The notes under the pieces are model-generated. The model was not told the origin of the DNA. It saw only the letters and a list, made by a program, of their open reading frames with translations, and made no database searches. This document shows positions 7,473 to 15,018 of a stretch of DNA of 25,954 bases, in pieces (position 1 is the first letter of the stretch; each line of letters opens with the position of its first letter). The position numbers were made by a program, and so were the translations under genes. Origin of the DNA: an uncultured Clostridia bacterium (lineage in GTDB: Bacteria; Bacillota; Clostridia; TANB77; CAG-508); assembly GCA_934148985.1 (NCBI GenBank), contig CAKPDO010000021.1:1-25954 (forward strand), read 5' to 3'.

Positions 7473-9097
7473 TCTGTAATACCTCCATCTGTAATAATTT
7501 TTCGTCCTTTTCTGCCAACAAATCTTGTACTGCCTCCATTTTTCTCGTCTGGAACAATCTTAGAATTTGCATTTGCAATTCCTCTGTCTTTTGCCCAAGA
7601 CTGAAGATTTGATACTGTTGCACTCATAAAACCTTTAGATGCTGGATTCATCTTACCTATTACAGATAAAATGTCTTTATCTTCCAGCTCTCTTCCATTA
7701 TCAGCATATGCTTCGAATAATGCTGATACCACCATTTCTTCAATTTCAGCACCAGTAAATCCATCACATCTTTCTGATATTTGCTCAATATCAAAGTTTT
7801 CAGGAATTCTTTTTTTCTTTTTAAGTTGAATTTCAATGATTTCTTTTCTTTCATCCTTATTTGGTAAGTCTACAAAAAAGATTTCATCAAATCTTCCCTT
7901 TCTAAGTAACTCCTGAGGTAATGATGTGATACTATTTGCCGTTGCAATGACATACACTGGTTTTTCTTTTTCCTGCATCCATGTTAAGATACTTGCAAAC
8001 ATTCTTGAAGAAACTCCAGAATCGTTACTTCCAGATGCACCAGCTAAGCCTTTTTCAATCTCATCAATCCATAATACGCATGGTGACATTGCTTCAGCTG
8101 TTTTAAGTGCTTTTCTGGTGTTTGATTCAGTGTCTCCCACATAACTTCCAAAGAGTTTTCCCAAGTCACACTTTATAAGTGGTACTTTCCACTCCTGTGC
8201 TAAGGCTTTTGCTGCTAAGCTCTTTCCACATCCTGGAATACCAACTAACAGTACACCTTTTGGATTTGGGAGTCCGTACTCTTTTGCCTCGTCAGAAAAT
8301 GCCAGTAATCTTTTTTGTGTATAGCTTCTAAATGTATACATTCCTCCTACTTCTACATTTTTTTCGTTGTTCAAAAATTCCAACAATCCATCTGAACATA
8401 TAATCTGTGCTTTTACTTCACTTATAATATGCAAATCAATTGTTTCCGATTTTGAAAACGACGTTGCAAATGCATTCTCGGCTTGAGTTATTGTTAATCC
8501 CAGTGCAATTTCTGAAGCCTTATCAACTAACTCATCCAACTGTTCAAGGTCTTCCACCTTTAACTGTTCCTTGTACATATCAACCATCTCTTCAAGGTAC
8601 TCTTTAAGTTCCTCTTTGTTTGGGAGTTTAAGCTCAATTGATATAACAGCATCTTCCCAATCACTAGGTATATCGAAGCTATTATCTACAAAAACAAAGC
8701 AAATTCCCATTCCTCCAGCAACTTTAAAAGCATCTTTTGCTGTCCGAAGCACATCTGCTCTTTGAAGGTAATGATGAAAATCAAGTAATACAAAAATATG
8801 ATTTCCTTTTCCTTCATTAAGACCAGCTGCCCCCTCTATTGCATCCACCGGATCTGTTGAGTCTTCTTTTTCACTATGCACATAAAAGCCACCCATATCA
8901 ACACATTCTTTTGACTTAATTGGTTGTTTTGATATTTCCTCAATTCCTTTAGTGCAAGACCAACAAAATATTCTTTTGCCACACTCTTTTCCAGCACTTA
9001 GACATTCTTCAATCGCCCGATCTTCTTCAGCCGTTTTGATTATTATAGATGAATATCCTGCTTTGATGCATTCTGCTACTGATAAAACATTACTCAT
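7469..9097 (-). CDS. AAA+ ATPase of the Ycf46 type
   Basis: The 542-residue product has an N-terminal domain (about 1-230) resembling a degenerate P-loop fold and a complete AAA+ module. Walker A is GIPGCGKS at 286-293, Walker B VLWIDEIE near 341-348, and a sensor/arginine region LRKGRFDEIFF near 398-408 leads into the C-terminal lid. This is the Ycf46-like, FtsH/CDC48-related class; such proteins act as unfoldases or remodellers, but no zinc protease motif is present. ATG 9097 has AAAGGAGG 7 nt upstream. It is the first gene of a four-gene operon with overlapping or closely spaced frames. Two arginines (27 and 118) use CGG in frame; base composition is richer in G and C than in neighbouring native genes, hinting at transfer. 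Confidence 0.9.
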   Translation of the reverse strand: MSNVLSVAECIKAGYSSIIIKTAEEDRAIEECLSAGKECGKRIFCWSCTKGIEEISKQPIKSKECVDMGGFYVHSEKEDSTDPVDAIEGAAGLNEGKGNHIFVLLDFHHYLQRADVLRTAKDAFKVAGGMGICFVFVDNSFDIPSDWEDAVISIELKLPNKEELKEYLEEMVDMYKEQLKVEDLEQLDELVDKASEIALGLTITQAENAFATSFSKSETIDLHIISEVKAQIICSDGLLEFLNNEKNVEVGGMYTFRSYTQKRLLAFSDEAKEYGLPNPKGVLLVGIPGCGKSLAAKALAQEWKVPLIKCDLGKLFGSYVGDTESNTRKALKTAEAMSPCVLWIDEIEKGLAGASGSNDSGVSSRMFASILTWMQEKEKPVYVIATANSITSLPQELLRKGRFDEIFFVDLPNKDERKEIIEIQLKKKKRIPENFDIEQISERCDGFTGAEIEEMVVSALFEAYADNGRELEDKDILSVIGKMNPASKGFMSATVSNLQSWAKDRGIANANSKIVPDEKNGGSTRFVGRKGRKIITDGGITE

Positions 9098-9119
9098 ATG
9101 TTTCCTCCTTTAGATAATT

Positions 9120-9145
9120 TACCATATTAAATTTTTATTATGGTA
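9120..9145 (-). promoter_or_regulatory. Palindromic operator candidate before the AAA+ operon
   Basis: TACCATA and TATGGTA form the ends of a 26-bp near-palindrome centred between promoter and ribosome binding site. It overlaps the -10 of the downstream candidate promoter, a place where a repressor could block transcription. Confidence 0.45.
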
Positions 9146-9195
9146 GCGTTGCTTTTTATGTCAACCATTTTATCACTTTTTTTCTTCTTTGTCAA
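9137..9195 (-). promoter_or_regulatory. Two tandem promoters of the AAA+ operon
   Basis: Minus strand. Upstream promoter: TTGACA (9190-9195), 17 bp, TAAAAT (9167-9172). Downstream promoter: TTGACA (9159-9164), 16 bp, CATAAT (9137-9142). Both -35 boxes are perfect. The upstream one is the better match. Confidence 0.7.
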
Positions 9196-9271
9196 TTAGG
9201 AACGGGAACATTTTGTCAAAATAACTAATATTATATATTATAAATTTATAACTTAGGAGGTAAAATCTAAA

Positions 9272-9637
9272 ATGCGAAATAGATGTATGCGCTGTTGTTG
9301 CATGAACAACAATATGATAAATATGCAAAATCACTGTAATAACCCTAGTCTTATTGAAAACTGCTGTAATAATGTAGGAACTTCGGTTCAAAATTACAAT
9401 GAAAATTGTGGATGTGGATTTGATGACAATTACATGGATGTTTTTCCAGACAATCCTATGCTTGCTCAAAGTTATGTTCCAATTCAACTTATGAATGAAA
9501 CTTTTAAACCTTGTACTGGGTTAAAACATGGAACTCTTTTTCCTGAACTTGTAAGTCCTTATTCTCCTTGTGATTCCATGAAACAAATTTCTTATCTTGA
9601 AAAAACAAATACTATCGGAGAGGGGTGTAATGAATGA
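9272..9637 (+). CDS. cotJA: Spore coat protein CotJA, with Cys-rich N-terminal extension
   Basis: CotJA is an inner coat component made in the mother cell. The 121-residue product has the CotJA core in its second half: NPMLAQSYVPIQLMNETF, then LKHGTLFPELVSPYSPCD. The first 55 residues are extra compared with the Bacillus protein and are rich in Cys, Asn and Met (RCMRCCCMNNN), suggesting cross-linking or metal binding in the coat. The start has AGGAGG 11-12 nt upstream. The stop overlaps the cotJB start by 4 nt. Transcription would be expected from a sigma-E-type promoter, but I see no convincing match in 9200-9260. Confidence 0.9.
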   Translation: MRNRCMRCCCMNNNMINMQNHCNNPSLIENCCNNVGTSVQNYNENCGCGFDDNYMDVFPDNPMLAQSYVPIQLMNETFKPCTGLKHGTLFPELVSPYSPCDSMKQISYLEKTNTIGEGCNE

Positions 9638-10053
9638 TGAATGTAGACGAAAATAGAAACTGCTCATCTTGCAACAATACTGCTAATATGATGGCACAAA
9701 ATATTAAAAATAATTGTCAAGATATAACTCCATTAGCTGCTTTAAATAATCCTATGAATACTATGGCAAACAATGACAATAGTAATTTGTCTTGTTGTAA
9801 TAAAGAAAATACAAGAGAAGAAATGCTTAATGAAATTAAATGTCTGGCTTTTGCTATACAAGAGCTTGCTTTGTATTTAGATACTCATCCTGATGATGAA
9901 AAAGCTTTATGTTTACACAATAAATATTGTAGAGAATACAGAGATTTAACTGACAAATATCAAAAGGTTTATGGCCCTTTAACTATTAATTGCCCTTGTA
10001 ATAAGTGGAGATGGCTTGAAGAGCCTTGGCCTTGGGAAGGAGGAATGTTCTAA
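9634..10053 (+). CDS. cotJB: Spore coat protein CotJB, with Asn/Cys-rich N-terminal extension
   Basis: CotJB acts with CotJA and CotJC in the inner spore coat. Residues from about 60 show the family pattern: EIKCLAFAIQELALYLDTHP, then the C-terminal KYGPL-like stretch VYGPLTINCPCN and the Trp-rich WRWLEEPWPWE. The first 55 residues are an Asn/Cys-rich extension like that of CotJA. GGAGAGGGG lies shortly upstream of the ATG; either of two adjacent ATGs could be used. The stop shares a base with the cotJC start. Confidence 0.92.
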   Translation: MMNVDENRNCSSCNNTANMMAQNIKNNCQDITPLAALNNPMNTMANNDNSNLSCCNKENTREEMLNEIKCLAFAIQELALYLDTHPDDEKALCLHNKYCREYRDLTDKYQKVYGPLTINCPCNKWRWLEEPWPWEGGMF

Positions 10054-10645
10054 TGTGGACTTATAATAAAATTTTACAATATCCTATTAATATAAAATGT
10101 AAAGACCCTAGACTTGCTAAGGTTATTATCTCACAATACGGAGGGCCTGACGGAGAACTTGCCGCTTCTCTTAGATATCTATCTCAACGTTTTGGTATGC
10201 CAGACCAAAATGCTAAAGCTATTTTAAATGATATTCGGTACTGAAGAACTTCGGACATTTGGAAATGGTTGGAACTATTGTGCATCAATTAACTAAAAAT
10301 GCTTCTATTGAGGAAATTGAAGCTGCTGGACTTAGTCCTTATTACACAGACCATGGTGTAGACGTATATCCTCAATCTGCTGCTGGTGTTCCTTTTGACG
10401 CAACATGTCTAGCTTGTAAAGGTGACCCTATAGCTAATTTACAAGAAGATTTAGCAGCCGAGCAAAAAGCTAGAGCAACTTATGAAAAATTAATAGATTT
10501 ATGTAGAGATAATCCAGACGTTGTTGAACCTTTGAAATTCTTAAGAGAAAGAGAAGTCGTCCATTTCCAAAGATTTGGTGAAGCTTTACGTAAAGTTCAA
10601 GATAAACTTGCTGACAAACAAATTTATATGAATAATTGTAGATAA
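10053..10645 (+). CDS. cotJC: Spore coat protein CotJC, Mn-catalase-like, with two +1 shifts at CGG
   Basis: CotJC is a ferritin-like, manganese-catalase-family coat protein. The reading frame starts MWTYNKILQYPINIKCKDPR and runs through GGPDGELAASLRYLSQRF. Codon 62 is CGG (10236-10238), followed one codon later by TGA. Skipping the C gives GGT ACT GAA GAA CTT (GTEEL, the conserved metal-site segment). The next codon in the new frame is again CGG (10252-10254); skipping its C gives GGA CAT TTG GAA ATG (GHLEM), and the protein continues to the normal end. The result is 196 residues, the family's usual size; without shifts only 63 are made. GGAGG lies 10 nt or so upstream of the start. Two indels 16 nt apart could also mean a pseudogene or read error. 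Confidence 0.88.
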
Positions 10646-10665
10646 TAATAAAAATATTTTTATAG

Positions 10666-10706
10666 ATATGCTGCAAGGCTGCTATATGGCAACCTTGTTG
10701 GTATAT
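10666..10706 (+). terminator. Terminator of the cotJ operon
   Basis: CAAGG pairs with CCTTG, extended outward by ATATGCTG with TTGGTATAT including G-U pairs, and is followed by TTTTTATTTTT. It lies 20 nt after the cotJC stop. The duplicated cotJC end at 16532 lacks this hairpin. Confidence 0.7.
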
Positions 10707-10720
10707 TTTTATTTTTCATT

Positions 10721-10798
10721 TTCAGGAAAATCTATTCCATCAATGCAATTATCAAAAATAAATTGTTTTAGTTTTTCTTTTATATTTGTGCTATAAAA
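10721..10798 (-). pseudogene. Fragment of the fic gene 3' end
   Basis: Seventy-eight nucleotides match 19671-19748, the 3'-proximal part of the fic gene at 19647-20327, with two mismatches (after GGAAAATCTATTCCATCAAT). Orientation is the same. Nothing upstream of it codes for the rest of Fic, so it is a relic. It shows that fic once lay just downstream of cotJC. Confidence 0.85.
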
Positions 10799-10828
10799 AA
10801 AGATATTGCTGTTTAGAACAATAAAGTC

Positions 10829-10902
10829 AAAAGAACTACCTTTTATGTACTGAACCCAAAAAATGTCCAATTTTTTAGGTTCAATACATAAATAGTTCTT
10901 TT
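10829..10902. repeat. Palindrome resembling two abutted IS3-type ends
   Basis: The inner 43 bp (10846-10888) begins TGTACTGAACCCAAAAAA and ends with its near complement TTTTTTAGGTTCAATACA, with TGTCCAA in the middle. Outer arms AAAAGAACTA/TAGTTCTTTT extend the symmetry. The TGTACTGA..CCC..AAAA start recalls terminal repeats of IS3/IS150-group elements. No transposase is between the arms. It could be a deletion remnant, a miniature element, or simply a strong RNA hairpin. Confidence 0.5.
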
Positions 10903-11215
10903 ATTTTTCAACTTATAAATTTAATTTCCCATATATTTAAATGTTCCATTACTTTGTACCATGAAAGTTGATTATTTCCAATAATAATTTCATTATTGAA
11001 TTCAAATTATATTATGTAAATTACAGAAGTATTCTAATATATACAATTACAATACTTTTAATTTTTCCATAATATTTCTATTTAATAATATTTAAGAACA
11101 AAAAAAATTAGCATGTATTATTTCAAAAACATCAGTTAGTTTGGTATTAATTTTACCATGCAATATTTTTCAATTATTACAATCTAATCTATTTTTAGTT
11201 TTTTCTTCCAAATAT
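10903..11215. other. AT-rich intergenic stretch, no gene seen
   Basis: No supported reading frame, RNA gene or repeat was found here on either strand. Together with the fic fragment and the palindrome it makes a gap of about 620 bp between cotJC and the next gene, consistent with a recombination junction. Confidence 0.6.
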
Positions 11216-11247
11216 GTGACAAAATTATTAGCACCGTTGTATTAATT
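11216..11247 (+). promoter_or_regulatory. Bipartite promoter-like motif shared with the sigma-factor gene
   Basis: GTGACAAAA, 13 nt, TGTATTAATT. The same two blocks, 12 nt apart, lie upstream of the ECF sigma gene (14853-14883, minus). Read as -35 GTGACA and -10 TATTAA the spacing is 18 bp. The predicted start would fall very close to the ribosome binding site of the 11266 gene, which weakens the promoter reading. Confidence 0.45.
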
Positions 11248-11265
11248 AAAAGGAGATATGTAATC

Positions 11266-11976
11266 ATGTTAAATATTTTAATTGTTGAAAATGATATTAT
11301 AAAATTAAAAAATCTTATTAATTCAATTTCTGGATTTAATCTTAATATTAACTTTAGTTCAATTGCTTTTAATGAACAAGAAGCTATTGATATTCTATTA
11401 ATAAAGGATATTGATTTAGTTATATTAGATTTTGATATAACAAACATTAAATCATCTAAATTAATTAACTTTATAAATAATAATAACATTAAAAAATTTT
11501 ATTGTTCTATTATAGTAATTTCTAATTTTAAATTTAGTTATGAAGAAATTTCTGTGTCGAAAAATATATACGTTGTTCCATATTTAGACAAACAAATGCT
11601 ACTTTTCTATATGCAAAAACTAATTAATTTAAAATGTACTATAATTAATTCAAATTCTTTAAAGCAGAATATTATAAGCATATTAAATTCTTTGGCATTT
11701 GCAGCCTCTCATTACGGAACTATTTATCTAATAGATTTAATTTGTGAAATCAATCGTAATCCTTCGCTCATATTAAATTTAACTAAAAATGCTTATCCAT
11801 TATTAGCTAATAGATATAAGACATCTATAAATAATATAAAATGTAATATTTTCCAATCAATAAATAATGCATATTTCAATTGTTCACAAGAAATATATGA
11901 TAATTTCTTTGGATATAAAGTTATTGAAAAACTTAAAACTATAGATTTAATTAAAAAAGTATTAGAATATTTATAA
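11266..11976 (+). CDS. Divergent Spo0A-like response regulator
   Basis: The 236-residue product has a receiver-like N-terminal domain (1-120): LIVEND at the start and LVILDFDITN with Asp55 at the phosphorylation position. The conserved Lys is displaced (VPYLDKQ). The C-terminal half (about 130-236) follows the Spo0A effector domain: ISILNSLAFAASHYGTIYL, then LTKNAYPLLANRYKTSINNI, then an FGYKV segment near the end. Spo0A controls sporulation entry; the recognition-helix region here lacks the usual arginines, so it probably binds another site or is a decoy. AAAGGAG lies about 12 nt before the ATG. Codon use is extremely AT-rich. It stands alone, inside the segment bounded by duplicated cotJC ends. 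Confidence 0.7.
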   Translation: MLNILIVENDIIKLKNLINSISGFNLNINFSSIAFNEQEAIDILLIKDIDLVILDFDITNIKSSKLINFINNNNIKKFYCSIIVISNFKFSYEEISVSKNIYVVPYLDKQMLLFYMQKLINLKCTIINSNSLKQNIISILNSLAFAASHYGTIYLIDLICEINRNPSLILNLTKNAYPLLANRYKTSINNIKCNIFQSINNAYFNCSQEIYDNFFGYKVIEKLKTIDLIKKVLEYL

Positions 11977-11987
11977 ATAATAGAATT

Positions 11988-12014
11988 CAGCTCTATGTGT
12001 ATTACATAGAGCTG
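11988..12014. terminator. Perfect hairpin between convergent genes
   Basis: CAGCTCTATGT and its exact complement (11 bp) enclose a 5-nt loop. It lies after the stop at 11976 (plus) and downstream of the gene ending at 12080 (minus). No T-run follows on the plus strand and only a mixed AT stretch on the minus strand, so termination may be weak. Confidence 0.55.
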
Positions 12015-12079
12015 ATAAGATTCAGAAAACACTTTTAGTTTAATTTACTTTACGCTTTGAATGGCTTCCACCATCTGTT

Positions 12080-13078
12080 TTAATCAATAAAACCTGATTT
12101 CCATTTTCCAGAGGCTGTCTTATAGATTATGTAGGTCCAATGGTTTCCATTAATCGTAATTTCACCATCAAAACCAACTTCCTCGTTAGATACAGAACCA
12201 ATAGCAGCACTTGAAGTAGACGGTGCTGCATATACTTTCGCTGTGCCTGTAACTGTGATTGGATATGCTCCAATTTCAGATCCATTAATATATCCATACA
12301 TATCATCTAGCTGGGCAACTGTAACTCCGCCATGCATGGAAAGATTACTTGCAGACATATAACCCCTTTTTCTGCCAGAGCCACTGTTGTATTCAACATA
12401 CACAATATTTCTACCAGCAGAACCAGCTAATACAGATACATATTCACCTGCTCCAACACTTCCTGCTGTCTCCCATGTGCAACCACTTTTACAGCCATAC
12501 ATCAACGTTGTACTCGCAGTAACTCTCGCTACACAAGTAGGACTAACTGGATAGCTAAAATTAGGAGAAAAAACATATCCTCTTTTAGCTCCGCTAGATG
12601 TACTGTATTCAATATACATTACATTACCATATGCATACAGTCTAGTTACTGGTTCGTTTGCAGAAATGCTTCCGATACTAACAGCTAACGAAGGGTCATC
12701 ACAGCTCCAAACCTTTTGACTGGCATTTGAATGAGCGTATCCGCCATAAAATTCTTCTTCACCAGGTGTTCCTCCACTGATAGAAGTAATTGTATTTGTA
12801 GGTACATATCCACTCTTTTGCTTACTTCCAGCCCTGTACTGAATATGATACCAACCTAACCCTTTCTCTTTTCCAAGAACATACACCGTCTCATTGGCAC
12901 CAATACTACCAATAGAAGTATAATAGGAAGATGAAGGACCAGCATAAACAGTTTGTGCAACGGTTGACCGTCCTGTAATCTGTGTCGAACTTGCATGTGC
13001 CACAACTGGCACAGTTGTAATCAGCATGATAGCAAGTAACAAAAATGCCATCAATCTTCTTGAAATTTGTTTTTTCAT
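12080..13078 (-). CDS. Secreted protein with four SH3-like repeats
   Basis: The 332-residue product has a classic signal peptide (KK..RR, then AFLLLAIMLITTVPVVA, cleavage near AHA/SS). It is then built of four SH3b-like units of about 70 residues, each with a start like TVYAGPS or KVYAAPS, a GSI/GSV turn, a central YxxxY strand and an end such as KSGYV, KRGYV, KRGYM or KSGFI. Such modules bind cell wall or mediate adhesion; no enzyme domain is attached. The start is ATG 13078 with AAAGGAGC upstream; GTG 13096 overlaps that site. Codon use is clearly richer in G and C than the flanking genes, and codon 37 is CGG read in frame, so recent acquisition is likely. Confidence 0.82.
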   Translation of the reverse strand: MKKQISRRLMAFLLLAIMLITTVPVVAHASSTQITGRSTVAQTVYAGPSSSYYTSIGSIGANETVYVLGKEKGLGWYHIQYRAGSKQKSGYVPTNTITSISGGTPGEEEFYGGYAHSNASQKVWSCDDPSLAVSIGSISANEPVTRLYAYGNVMYIEYSTSSGAKRGYVFSPNFSYPVSPTCVARVTASTTLMYGCKSGCTWETAGSVGAGEYVSVLAGSAGRNIVYVEYNSGSGRKRGYMSASNLSMHGGVTVAQLDDMYGYINGSEIGAYPITVTGTAKVYAAPSTSSAAIGSVSNEEVGFDGEITINGNHWTYIIYKTASGKWKSGFID

Positions 13079-13149
13079 ATTTTTTGCTCCTTTCACTAGT
13101 CACAAATTCCAAGTATTTTCTGAATCTTTATACCAAATATTGCAGAATA

Positions 13150-13179
13150 ATCTTACTACAAAATTTGATACTTTTTCAA
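13150..13179 (-). promoter_or_regulatory. Possible promoter of the SH3-repeat gene
   Basis: TTGAAA (13174-13179), 18 bp, TAAGAT (13150-13155) on the minus strand. It leaves a leader of about 65 nt. The match is moderate. Confidence 0.35.
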
Positions 13180-13291
13180 AAATGGCTTGCACCATTTTCT
13201 TTATTATAATAGCACATATTTAGATATGAAAATTAAAAGTTAAAATGAGTTAAAAAATATGATTGTAATTATATTTTAATTCATTTTTTAA

Positions 13292-14266
13292 TTATTTATA
13301 AATAATAATAGGTATTGTTTTATTAAAAATATCTTCTAAATATATCATATTTAGCCCATTCGTTATTTCTTTTTTATCAATGTCGCGGAATTTACCTATA
13401 TAACTAATATCTTTGGAAACACTACTTTTACTTCTTGTATAATCTATATATAAAATATACTCATTGTCAATATACTGTACATCATATATTGTTAAGAATT
13501 TCTCGTTATCTTCGTAAGTTGCTATCCTTATGTACTCTTCATTTTTTGGATTTTTCATAAAACTATTTATTAATGTACTTCCTGTAGCACTTATCTCATT
13601 ATCTTTAACTACAATACATCCATCGTTCTCAGCTTCTGTGCTAGTGTATTCATTTGGTAATTCTTCTAATTTTTTATATTTATTTGTTGTAATTGTTTTT
13701 TTATTAATTATTACTTTAATTTTATCTCTTTTTAATTTTTTAGGCAAAATAGATGAAACCATATATTCTTCTCTTTCCTTTGCTTCGGTAGTTAAACTAT
13801 TATCTACAATTATATATAAAACTTCATCATCATTATATATATCTTTAATTGCAATATCCGGCATTCTCCATGTTGCCACAATTACTATTACAAAATTTTT
13901 TTCAAAATCTTCTTCTGTTACTTCTATAATATTACTCCATTTGTTTTTATAAGTTACATAATCTTTATAATTATCTATAGCTTTGTAATATATTTCGTTA
14001 TCACTAATTTCAAAATAAGAATTCATATTACTTTCATAATTTGGTTTACTTCTCTTTTGTAAATATTCATATACTATTGAGCCAGCATATACAACACTTA
14101 CAGTTGTTATCATCACAATAATAAAACTTGCAACCTGGCTCAATATTCTAAACGCATCATATCTTTTATAAAAATCTTTTTTATAAAAATTATCTGTCTT
14201 ATTTAAATTACATAAATTATTGTATTTATTCCAAACACAATCAATAAATTCTTCATCACTTAACAT
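13292..14266 (-). CDS. Membrane anti-sigma-like protein partner of the ECF sigma factor
   Basis: The 324-residue product has a short cytoplasmic N-terminus (1-44), one membrane helix (about 45-68, SFIIVMITTVSVVYAGSIV) and a large outer domain. The topology and the 7-nt overlap with the sigma-factor gene upstream indicate an anti-sigma factor that holds the sigma at the membrane. The segment from about 213 (GCIVVKDNEIS, then EEYIRIATYEDNEKFLTIYD and YILYIDYTR) resembles DUF4362. GGAGG precedes the ATG by about 10 nt. The anti-sigma role is inferred from layout. Confidence 0.72.
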   Translation of the reverse strand: MLSDEEFIDCVWNKYNNLCNLNKTDNFYKKDFYKRYDAFRILSQVASFIIVMITTVSVVYAGSIVYEYLQKRSKPNYESNMNSYFEISDNEIYYKAIDNYKDYVTYKNKWSNIIEVTEEDFEKNFVIVIVATWRMPDIAIKDIYNDDEVLYIIVDNSLTTEAKEREEYMVSSILPKKLKRDKIKVIINKKTITTNKYKKLEELPNEYTSTEAENDGCIVVKDNEISATGSTLINSFMKNPKNEEYIRIATYEDNEKFLTIYDVQYIDNEYILYIDYTRSKSSVSKDISYIGKFRDIDKKEITNGLNMIYLEDIFNKTIPIIIYK

Positions 14267-14820
14267 ATTTTATTATCCTCCTTTAAAATTTTCTCTAATG
14301 TTTTTTTGGCTCTATGTATCATCATTTTGGTTTTTGACATACCTTGATTTAATATTTCGCTTATTTCTCTATACTTAAAACCTTGAAAATCATATAAATA
14401 AATTATAATCTGATATTCTTTTTTTAGTCTTAAAATCGCATTATTCAATTTTAAGATTTCTTCCCTCTTTATATAATTTTCTTCAATATTTTGCTCTTCA
14501 TCAATATATATTGTAGCATCTTCTATAGGAACAATTTTTTTCATTTTTTTCACATAATTTAAAGCTCTAGATTTTGCTATTGTGTATAGATATGTTCTAA
14601 ATGAATATTTAAAATCATAATCTACTTTGTTCATAATCATGTAAACAAAACTATCTTGAGCAATATCTTCTGCTATATCTAAATTTTTGACATATCGTAT
14701 AATAAATCTTGTTAGTGGCTTTCTATATCTTTTAATTAACTCGTTAAATGCATTATTATTTCCTTTTAAAAACATTTTATATAACGTTATATCTGATTGT
14801 TCATTAATTGATTCATTCAT
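14260..14820 (-). CDS. ECF-type RNA polymerase sigma factor
   Basis: The 186-residue product has sigma-70 region 2 (NAFNELIKRYRKPLTRFI, then DIAEDIAQDSFVYM, YLYTIAKSRALNYVKK) and region 4 (LRLKKEYQIIIYLYDFQGFKYREISEIL, then MSKTKMMIHRAKKTLEKIL). This is the extracytoplasmic-function class, released by a membrane anti-sigma; the next gene fits that role. The start is ATG 14820 with GGGGGGAG 10 nt upstream. The longer frame from GTG 14883 runs through the candidate promoter and is rejected. The motif at 14853-14883 also occurs at 11216-11247, possibly marking its regulon. Confidence 0.9.
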   Translation of the reverse strand: MNESINEQSDITLYKMFLKGNNNAFNELIKRYRKPLTRFIIRYVKNLDIAEDIAQDSFVYMIMNKVDYDFKYSFRTYLYTIAKSRALNYVKKMKKIVPIEDATIYIDEEQNIEENYIKREEILKLNNAILRLKKEYQIIIYLYDFQGFKYREISEILNQGMSKTKMMIHRAKKTLEKILKEDNKIC

Positions 14821-14852
14821 TTTGAATTTACTCCCCCCATTTCTTTTACATA

Positions 14853-14883
14853 AATTAATACAGTCCAATTCAATTTTTGTCAC
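14853..14883 (-). promoter_or_regulatory. Candidate autoregulated promoter of the ECF sigma gene
   Basis: Minus strand GTGACAAAA, 12 nt, TGTATTAATT; GTGACA to TATTAA spacing is 17 bp. All 19 bases of the two blocks recur at 11216-11247. Predicted transcription start is near 14847, leaving a short leader with the GGGGGGAG site. Confidence 0.5.
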
Positions 14884-15018
14884 AATTAATTCAATAATTT
14901 TATAACATATATAAAATAAAAAACCAAGTATGTAAAAATTTTATAATAAAAAAACAATAATTTTAATATTTATTTAATTATTAGGTTATATTAATATTAG
15001 ATTTAGGAGATTGTTTTT

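Noticed and set aside
8740..8760. +1 shift at CTT CGG ACA in the AAA+ gene
   Set aside because: Although the nine bases equal the cotJC site, the unshifted frame gives a complete AAA+ protein.
10236..10244. TGA stop readthrough or selenocysteine in cotJC and recD2
   Set aside because: Reading through TGA stays in the wrong frame; only a +1 change restores homology.
10259..10645. Separate gene starting at TTG 10259
   Set aside because: It is the C-terminal two thirds of cotJC; there is no ribosome binding site, and the upstream part supplies the missing N-terminus.
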